Assembly: GCA_020056865.1 (NCBI GenBank)
Contig: JAGVGX010000097.1
Coordinates: 1-11,370, forward strand
Direction: 5' to 3'
Source: Desulfobacterales bacterium
Lineage (GTDB): Bacteria > Desulfobacterota > Desulfobacteria > Desulfobacterales > BuS5
Length of the DNA: 11,370 bases
Position numbers and translations under genes: made by a program. Below the pieces are notes generated by a model, which searched no databases, was not told the DNA's origin, and worked only from the letters and a program-made list of their open reading frames with translations. Below are positions 5,983 through 11,370 of this stretch, in pieces (position 1 is the stretch's first letter; each line of letters opens with the position of its first letter).

Positions 5983-7506
5983 TTATTTTTTTACTGCGAT
6001 CATCTTTCTAAAATAGCCTCGAATTTGAACAAGTTCTTCTCCATCCAATCCTGCCGTGAAAGTTCCAATAGTCCAGATGACCATAAAAACAAAAGACCAA
6101 AGAATCAGCATAAGCCATGATATAGAATGATGATATAAATAAATAAAAGCGACCACCGGTATCACAAAAAAGTTCGCTAATAACGCAGGCGCTGCCGCCT
6201 TCTGCCATAGACTGATGACAGTTATCTTCATAAAAAACAATCCATAAACGCATAAAATGCCTGCAACAACTGTTTCCACTACTGCGCTCGCCACCATGAC
6301 ACCCTGCAATCCTAAAAATTTTCCCAAGATCAAAGACAAGCCCAAATTGCATACACCACCGACAAGACTAATGATAGACAGCAATCGTACAGCACCGTGA
6401 GCAACCAGCACCAGGGCATTCACATGATTAATAACTGCGCCAATTACAAATAAAGCAAGCGATACTGTCATCACATTTCCGGCATATTGCCCACCCCCAA
6501 CCCACAAAGTAATTAGTGTCCGATTGAGAGAAAGAAGTCCTAACCCCAACCCCAGTGAAAGGATAAGTCCATATTTTATCAGCTTATAGTAGGAATTCTG
6601 TAGTCTTTCCGTTTCCTTTCTGGCATAAAGCTCGTTGAAAGCCGGAGCTGCATTATCTGTAATTGTCCATATCAATGCAATTAACAAAAATGTCGGTATC
6701 TGGGTAGTATAATAAATCGAGGTGGCAACTCCGCCATATAAATAGCCAACCACAAGGTTATCCGTGCTGAAAGACAATCGACCGCCGATAATAACCAACA
6801 GATATCCAATCCCGAAGCCTAACATTTCACGGAAAAGTTGCCAATTTGGTATACCCCACCCAAACCTCTCGCCTGGATATGTTTTTTTATACTGCCTTCG
6901 CTGAAGCGAAAAAGTAACAACTTCTGCAAAAATGTTTGCCAACATCAAGCCAATTAAATCGAAACCTAACAAAACCATACCAAGTGATAGTATTAAGCGA
7001 AAAGCATTCCCAACCATATTGATTATATTGGCTGCGGCAAGATTCTGAGTCGCTATCAGAGCACCGCCGTACACAGCAAGTGGAGTTCGAAGAACACTCC
7101 ATGCGGCAAGAATCCACAAGCCAATTCTCGCCTGTACTTCAACATGTCCACTCAGAGAAAATAATTTCCCCACATAAATGCTTAAAATAAATGCAAAGAG
7201 TGCGACTATAGCGTTACTTGTCAGGTAAAAAGTTCGACCTGTAGTAAATATTTCCCTAAATCTTTCTTTCTGATCGTCACGTCCAAAAGCCTGAGCAAGG
7301 TAACGGCTAAGCGCTACTCCAAAACCAAGATCAACCAGCGCCAGATATCCAATCACCTGCATTAAGGCGCCATATGCCCCTAAAGTTTCCTGCCCTGCCA
7401 CATGCAAGACAAGGGGTGCCAGTGCGGCCTGCAGTCCAAGGCGAAGGCCAAATTCAACAAAGCTTGTCAGCGTACCACTAATGGCGCGAGAAGTACGGGT
7501 GGTCAT
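5983..7506 (-). CDS. wzx: Wzx-type polysaccharide repeat-unit flippase (MOP/PST superfamily)
   Basis: This 507-residue inner-membrane protein has about twelve to fourteen hydrophobic helices, the usual size for Wzx. It would flip the undecaprenyl-pyrophosphate-linked repeat unit from cytoplasm to periplasm. Family features include the N-terminal LGAYGALMQVIGYLALVDLG (42-61) with FGVALSRYLA right after, matching the first two helices of the PST family, the basic loop LQRRQYKKTYP, and the hydrophobic pairs ending near residue 480 with a short basic C-terminus. The start has GAAGG six bases upstream and a stop codon close upstream in the same frame, so it is firm. The gene follows the GT-C-like gene by 57 bases, which may hold a promoter, and precedes the methyltransferase by 30 bases. 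Transport of teichoic-type polymers is an alternative, but the neighbours favour a Wzx/Wzy pathway. Confidence 0.88.
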   Translation of the reverse strand: MTTRTSRAISGTLTSFVEFGLRLGLQAALAPLVLHVAGQETLGAYGALMQVIGYLALVDLGFGVALSRYLAQAFGRDDQKERFREIFTTGRTFYLTSNAIVALFAFILSIYVGKLFSLSGHVEVQARIGLWILAAWSVLRTPLAVYGGALIATQNLAAANIINMVGNAFRLILSLGMVLLGFDLIGLMLANIFAEVVTFSLQRRQYKKTYPGERFGWGIPNWQLFREMLGFGIGYLLVIIGGRLSFSTDNLVVGYLYGGVATSIYYTTQIPTFLLIALIWTITDNAAPAFNELYARKETERLQNSYYKLIKYGLILSLGLGLGLLSLNRTLITLWVGGGQYAGNVMTVSLALFVIGAVINHVNALVLVAHGAVRLLSIISLVGGVCNLGLSLILGKFLGLQGVMVASAVVETVVAGILCVYGLFFMKITVISLWQKAAAPALLANFFVIPVVAFIYLYHHSISWLMLILWSFVFMVIWTIGTFTAGLDGEELVQIRGYFRKMIAVKK

Positions 7507-7527
7507 CTTTTACCTTCGCGGTCATCA

Positions 7528-7558
7528 AGTATATTCTTACTACTGTTGATCATGTCAA
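7528..7558 (-). promoter_or_regulatory. Possible sigma70 promoter before wzx
   Basis: A perfect -35 hexamer TTGACA (7558-7553) is followed after 19 bases by TATACT (7533-7528), five of six matches to the -10 consensus. Spacing is two bases longer than ideal. Transcription would begin a few bases before the wzx ribosome binding site and could drive wzx and everything downstream separately from the Gtr-like genes. The region is AT-rich, so chance matches are possible. Confidence 0.35.
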
Positions 7559-7563
7559 TAATT

Positions 7564-9885
7564 TTAATAATAATCCATAATGCACATTGCAAAAATTACC
7601 GTAATGAACACCTGAATATAGCAAAGCATTAATGGTACACACCACGCATCAATGAGTTTTTTACGTAAAGGAAAAAGTCTCTCGGTCACAATATTAGCAG
7701 AGATAAAAAACACTCCCATTAAAGGCCACGCTGCAGCTAAAAACCAGTGCCATGTTCTTTCTACTTCAAGCCTTACCGTGGTTTGTCCCAGTAGAAAGAG
7801 AAACATGAGGAATGCAGATAGCGCAAGGAACTTCCTTATTAAATGGCTTTTATTACATATAACGAACTTCTTTTTGTATGTTTTTACAGCAATATCAATA
7901 GCGGATAACATTAGATATAATATCGTAGGAAGAAATAGAATACCTCCAAAAATAAATATAATAATAAAGTTTGCAAAATAAGCTAAAGGAAATGGTCGAA
8001 CCTGAGCCAGCCCATCGCCTACCAAACCTGTAATATTCAATACCCTAATAAGCCAGAAAGACTTTCCATCGCTTATATAATATTCAAATATAAGATATAT
8101 AATTACAGGTATTACAATTCCTGCAATAAGGATCCCTATTCTCTTTGGTTCGTCTTTTCTTACAAAAAATAAAAACGAAAGTGTAAACGCTAATATTGGA
8201 ATAGCATGACCATAAGTACCCTGTGCTGCAACGGTAAAAAAGGTGCCACAACCCAACCCATATAATAATTCTTTAGAATACTTAGGTTTTCCTTCAAGTT
8301 GATCATCGTAAATATGTTTTAAACCATATATTAAAAACAATACACCTGACGCAGTAAAAACGGACAGGATTACATCAAACATTGAGCAAAAATGTATACA
8401 GACAGACGGTACCGTGAGCAACATCATTCCTGTGAACTTGCCTATGCGCTCAGAAAACGCTTCTTTTGATATAGTTGCAATTATAGGAATCAATAATGTG
8501 TTCAAAAGTGTTACGATTATGCCCCATCCCAATGCAAGATTGCTTGAGATGAACTTTCCCAAAAAGCCAATTCCGGCGAGCATTAAAAACACCCCTGGCG
8601 GATGGGTTGTACCGGGGATTGTGTAACCTGAATTATTGGCTCCTAATACTTGGAATATATACCTGACCTTGTCTATATCAAAGCCATTATTGAATAGTAT
8701 GCCAAAACTATAAAAGCCCCCATTATTTATAGATTTAGCCTGCAGGGCAACATGTGAAAATCCATGCGGGGTTAGAAATAGAAACAAAAATTCAACTAAA
8801 AGACCTGAAAAATATATAATAACAAGATATTTCCAAAACGATACATTCTTCTTAATCCCAATCCAAAAAGCAAAATAGATAGTTGTTAACAGCAACGGCA
8901 CTACTATAAAAAGTTCTTTCCATTGCCTGAAGACTTCAGAAGGCAGGTCATTCATTCCGCCATAATACCTGGGACTCAAAAAAACAGAATAGCCACAAGA
9001 AGCATTGGGAACGTAGAATACGTTAGTAATCAAATAATACCCAGAATAGACAAGCAAAAGAGCAAAAGGAATAAATAAGGATATCAAGATCATTTTTTCA
9101 TTATTTTTAAGGTGATCCCTATTTGTTTCGGCTATAGTTTCGTTGCCTACACTATTGTATTTAGGCCCTATTCTCCCTATTCTTTTTGTTACAAATAATA
9201 TTTCCTTAAAAAACAGGACAAGGAACAAAAAGACCAGTCCAATGAAGAATCCTATGGTTAAATATGCTTCATCAAAAGATCTTTCGTATTCGTATTCGAT
9301 ACTAAAATCTTTGACAGCCCCATTAAATCCTCTCGTTTTTGAAAAACCTGTGCCCATTGCTATATCTGAAATTTCATAACCTATTCTTTCATCAATTAAG
9401 TTTGCTACAATAGCATTCTCCAGCATAACCTGTATGTGGTTATTCCTGTCTATGCTTAGTTTTACTGAATACCATCGATTCGCTTCTAATGATTCTGTTA
9501 CATTTACAGCAATGAATCCAGAAGAGGTTTTCCCACCAATAACTAAGGCAAGCGTTGATGGTAGAGCGACCTCCATTCTGATTCCCCTGTTTATTGGGGC
9601 TGTTTGAAAAGGATTATTCAAATTTTCAATACGATGCAATTTAATCTGAAAACTTAGATCAGCTTTATATATTTTATATTTAAACCATGGCCTTCCAACA
9701 CGTTCTTCTTTTATTGTCGGATCTGAAAGCCTATCGAAATTCATATTTTTGTATTGCTCGGAGCCCATGATGGGTTTATTTATATAACTAAAGTTGGTCG
9801 CATACCCATGCATAAAGGCTAATAAAAGTGCCAAATAGAATATAACAAATACAGGCACTTTTAATTTTTTTATTTTTTGGTACAA
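7564..9885 (-). CDS. Polytopic GT-C-like glycosyltransferase with a periplasmic concanavalin/LamG-type domain
   Basis: This is a 773-residue membrane protein. TM1 is at about 11-28, then a long loop (30-206), TM2 at about 208-226, a basic cytoplasmic loop (227-263), and about nine more helices. Positive charges place the long loop in the periplasm. From about 75 to 200 it looks like a LamG/concanavalin beta-sandwich: RGIRMEVALPS, ANRWYSVKLSIDRNNHIQV (135-153) and MGTGFSKTRGFNGAVKDFSI (177-196). The membrane part has THPPG (427-431) at a predicted periplasmic helix start and EVERTW (706-711) near the end, reminiscent of GT-C enzymes that use polyprenyl-phosphate sugars. After GtrB- and GtrA-like genes it fits the third, specificity-giving Gtr component, attaching a side sugar in the periplasm. 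The start is TTG; no in-frame ATG or GTG precedes TM1, and GGAG lies 11 bases upstream. The gene is very AT-rich. Membrane topology is clear; catalysis is inferred. Confidence 0.68.
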   Translation of the reverse strand: MYQKIKKLKVPVFVIFYLALLLAFMHGYATNFSYINKPIMGSEQYKNMNFDRLSDPTIKEERVGRPWFKYKIYKADLSFQIKLHRIENLNNPFQTAPINRGIRMEVALPSTLALVIGGKTSSGFIAVNVTESLEANRWYSVKLSIDRNNHIQVMLENAIVANLIDERIGYEISDIAMGTGFSKTRGFNGAVKDFSIEYEYERSFDEAYLTIGFFIGLVFLFLVLFFKEILFVTKRIGRIGPKYNSVGNETIAETNRDHLKNNEKMILISLFIPFALLLVYSGYYLITNVFYVPNASCGYSVFLSPRYYGGMNDLPSEVFRQWKELFIVVPLLLTTIYFAFWIGIKKNVSFWKYLVIIYFSGLLVEFLFLFLTPHGFSHVALQAKSINNGGFYSFGILFNNGFDIDKVRYIFQVLGANNSGYTIPGTTHPPGVFLMLAGIGFLGKFISSNLALGWGIIVTLLNTLLIPIIATISKEAFSERIGKFTGMMLLTVPSVCIHFCSMFDVILSVFTASGVLFLIYGLKHIYDDQLEGKPKYSKELLYGLGCGTFFTVAAQGTYGHAIPILAFTLSFLFFVRKDEPKRIGILIAGIVIPVIIYLIFEYYISDGKSFWLIRVLNITGLVGDGLAQVRPFPLAYFANFIIIFIFGGILFLPTILYLMLSAIDIAVKTYKKKFVICNKSHLIRKFLALSAFLMFLFLLGQTTVRLEVERTWHWFLAAAWPLMGVFFISANIVTERLFPLRKKLIDAWCVPLMLCYIQVFITVIFAMCIMDYY

Positions 9886-9903
9886 TTTAAACGTAACTCC
9901 ATC

Positions 9904-9922
9904 CTAAGAGATTTGTTCTTAG
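9904..9922 (-). promoter_or_regulatory. Small hairpin next to the ribosome binding site of the GT-C-like gene
   Basis: CTAAGA and TCTTAG form a perfect 6-bp stem around a 7-base loop on the minus strand, in the 63-base gap after gtrA. The 3' arm shares its last bases with the purine-rich AGGATGGAG that probably serves the TTG start. It could modulate translation; there is no T-run, so it is not a terminator. The stem is short and weak. Confidence 0.3.
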
Positions 9923-9948
9923 ACTTTTCAGATTAACTGTCATGTCGT

Positions 9949-10401
9949 TTATTCTCCGCTATGTTGCCTAAACGAAAACCTCGAATGGCCCAGATAGCTG
10001 ATAACCGTGCATATGAGGATAATGATTGCCGCGGCTCTTTTGGGTTGGATATGGCCGATTTCAACAAGGGCGGGAAGCAAGACCAGGCTCAAACAGAAAG
10101 TGACCACATAGGTTGTTGAAAATCTAAAAAACTCAGCGATTATTGCCTTGCCTTTTGCTTCGGACTGAAAGGTAATATATTTGTGGAAAATATAGGCATT
10201 GATAACCGCCATGATTTGCGATAGCAACATGGCGCACATATATGCTGCAGATCTTGTTGAAAGCAACCATGCGAAAAGCGTGTCAAACAGGCAAAAAATT
10301 CCGTATCCAAAGATAGTATTCCAGAAGCCGACAAGGACAAATCTTGCCTTTACCTGATGCTTGGTCTTCAATGCATAGAAAGTATTGCTCAGTTCGAGCA
10401 T
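9949..10401 (-). CDS. gtrA: GtrA-family small membrane protein, putative polyprenyl-phosphate-sugar flippase
   Basis: At 150 residues with four hydrophobic helices (about 20-44, 50-72, 92-113, 121-139) this has the size and layout of GtrA/DPMS3-like proteins. The first helix contains the family signature ARFVLVGFWNTIFGYGIF (19-36), with Phe-x-x-x-Gly and Asn-Thr. NAYIFHKYITFQ (68-79) corresponds to the conserved aromatic/basic stretch after helix 2, and the pattern recurs at the end (HSRFSF). GtrA proteins are thought to move undecaprenyl-phosphate-linked sugar across the inner membrane. The gene lies three bases after the gtrB-like stop, with AAGGA seven bases before its ATG, so it is co-translated with it. 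Other GtrA-family members act in teichoic acid or arabinan decoration; the downstream GT-C-like gene favours a Gtr role. Confidence 0.85.
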   Translation of the reverse strand: MLELSNTFYALKTKHQVKARFVLVGFWNTIFGYGIFCLFDTLFAWLLSTRSAAYMCAMLLSQIMAVINAYIFHKYITFQSEAKGKAIIAEFFRFSTTYVVTFCLSLVLLPALVEIGHIQPKRAAAIIILICTVISYLGHSRFSFRQHSGE

Positions 10402-10404
10402 ATT

Positions 10405-11370
10405 TCAGTCCTTACCGGTTTCCGAATTGTCAGGGTCGAAATTTATCCGCTCCTTTTCAATAACCAGTGGTCTATTCTTTACCTGCGTGTAGATTGCCCC
10501 GATATATTCCCCAATGATGCCGATAAAAAACAACTGCACAGCGGCAAAGAAGAAGATTCCTATGACCATCGGCGCAGCTCCCAACTGAAATCTCTCCCAG
10601 AATATTAGCTTGTATATAAAATACGAAAGGGCTACCAGCAAACTGAGGATGGCGACTGAAAATCCTGCAAAAGTCGCCATCCTCAAGGGCACCTTGGAAT
10701 GATTTACAAAGCCAAGCATTGCCATGTCGTATAATGTGTAGAAATTGTTTTTTGTTTTGCCTTTTTTTCTTTTTGGCTGTACAAATTCGATCTCTGCTTT
10801 TTCAAATCCCATTTCCGTTATAAGGCCGCGAAAATATGGGTAGGGTTCATCGAGCTTTCTTAGAATATCGACAAATTCTCTGTCATAAAGACCAAAGCCC
10901 GTAAAATTCTTTATCTGTTTTGTGTCTGCAAATTTTTCGATCAGATTGTAATACAATTTCCTGATGGCAAACATTATGGGGTTCTCTTCACTCTTGTTTT
11001 TTACTCCTACGACGATCTTAAAACCTTCCTCCCATTTTTTTATGAAATCCTTGATCATGGAAGGCGGGTCCTGCAAATCAGCGGAGATACTAATAACTGC
11101 GTCGCCACTAGCCTGGAGTATGGCGTGATATGGAGAGCGAATATGACCGAAATTTCGCGCATTAACAATGATCTTTACATTCTTGTCTTTTCTGGCAAAT
11201 TCCTTCAATATTGAAACTGTTCCATCCTTTGAAGCATTGTCGATAAAAATATGTTCATAAGAATAGCACCCAAGTTCTTCAAACACATTCTGCACCTGTG
11301 AATAGATGTCCCTTATATTTTCTTCTTCGTTATAACACGGAGTGACAACGCTAATGAGTTTCAATTGCAA
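10405..11370 (-). CDS. gtrB: GtrB/DPM1-like polyprenyl-phosphate glycosyltransferase (GT2), 5' end at window edge
   Basis: The enzyme transfers a sugar from UDP- or GDP-sugar to undecaprenyl phosphate at the cytoplasmic face. The GT-A domain shows SVVTPCYNEEENI (7-19), IFIDNASKDGT (41-51), NARNFGHIRS (70-79), the metal-binding SADLQDPP (96-103, Asp98 and Asp101) and RKLYYNLIEKF (137-147), all typical of bactoprenol glucosyltransferases. Two C-terminal helices (about 233-253 and 266-287) anchor it, as in GtrB, and EYIGAIYTQVKNRPLVIEK (288-306) is the usual juxtamembrane end. The length of about 320 residues is normal. The first in-frame codons in view are TTG at 11370 and TTG at 11364; the second would give MKLISVVTPCYNEE, a common beginning for the family, but the frame is open to the edge and a start just outside cannot be excluded. 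Glucose is the commonest donor in the family; the donor here is unknown. Confidence 0.9.
   Translation of the reverse strand: MQLKLISVVTPCYNEEENIRDIYSQVQNVFEELGCYSYEHIFIDNASKDGTVSILKEFARKDKNVKIIVNARNFGHIRSPYHAILQASGDAVISISADLQDPPSMIKDFIKKWEEGFKIVVGVKNKSEENPIMFAIRKLYYNLIEKFADTKQIKNFTGFGLYDREFVDILRKLDEPYPYFRGLITEMGFEKAEIEFVQPKRKKGKTKNNFYTLYDMAMLGFVNHSKVPLRMATFAGFSVAILSLLVALSYFIYKLIFWERFQLGAAPMVIGIFFFAAVQLFFIGIIGEYIGAIYTQVKNRPLVIEKERINFDPDNSETGKD

Noticed and set aside
7504..7555. 16-codon ORF (ATG at 7553) ending on the wzx start
   Set aside because: It has no ribosome binding site and overlaps the candidate promoter; its length is expected by chance.
9862..9880. A6 and A7 runs at the start of the GT-C-like gene as a slippage switch
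   Set aside because: They encode consecutive lysine and isoleucine codons in a very AT-rich gene with a normal positively charged N-terminus, so composition explains them.
1..11370. Insertion sequences, tRNA or rRNA genes, CRISPR arrays
   Set aside because: No transposase frame, no terminal inverted repeats, no cloverleaf-like sequence and no regularly spaced direct repeats were seen on either strand.

Overview
The window is an uninterrupted piece of a bacterial surface-polysaccharide (O-antigen or capsule type) biosynthesis locus. All ten recognisable genes lie on the minus strand and are read from the right edge (11370) towards position 1. Most are a few bases apart or overlap by ATGA, so they look like one or two long transcripts. 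Both ends run on: the 3' end of the last gene is cut off at position 1, and the first gene reaches the right edge. The Wzx/Wzy pair and the pathway for a deoxysugar typical of O-antigens suggest a Gram-negative host. The sequence does not let me name a genus. Base composition is uneven: the membrane glycosyltransferase, polymerase and GT2 genes look clearly more AT-rich than the sugar-nucleotide genes, which fits a mosaic locus assembled by transfer.

Right part (11370 to 7564): a three-gene set that resembles the Gtr systems of serotype-converting phages. A GtrB-like enzyme would load a sugar onto undecaprenyl phosphate, a GtrA-like small membrane protein would help move it across the inner membrane, and a 773-residue polytopic protein with GT-C features would transfer it in the periplasm. 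This last protein carries a concanavalin-like (LamG-type) beta-sandwich in its first large periplasmic loop, an unusual architecture.

Middle part (7506 to 3449): Wzx flippase, a SAM-dependent methyltransferase with an N-terminal Cys4 zinc-ribbon-like segment, and a Wzy-type polymerase. The methyltransferase gene holds a run of nine G on its coding strand; a one-base change in either direction would truncate the protein, so this is a candidate phase-variation switch. A possible sigma70 promoter lies just before wzx.

Left part (3452 to 1): a 41-codon coupled small ORF, a GT2 glycosyltransferase whose only plausible start is an ATT codon, a GDP-fucose-synthase-like epimerase/reductase, and a DegT-fold PLP enzyme in which the catalytic lysine is replaced by histidine. 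The last feature marks sugar 3-dehydrases such as ColD. Next to an Fcl/ColC-type enzyme it points to GDP-colitose or a related 3,6-dideoxyhexose made from GDP-mannose. The Gmd, ManB and ManC steps would lie outside the window.

Taken together, the left genes make an activated dideoxy or deoxy sugar, the GT2 enzyme adds a residue to the lipid-linked repeat unit, the methyltransferase may decorate it, Wzx exports it, Wzy polymerises it, and the Gtr-like set may add a side branch after export.
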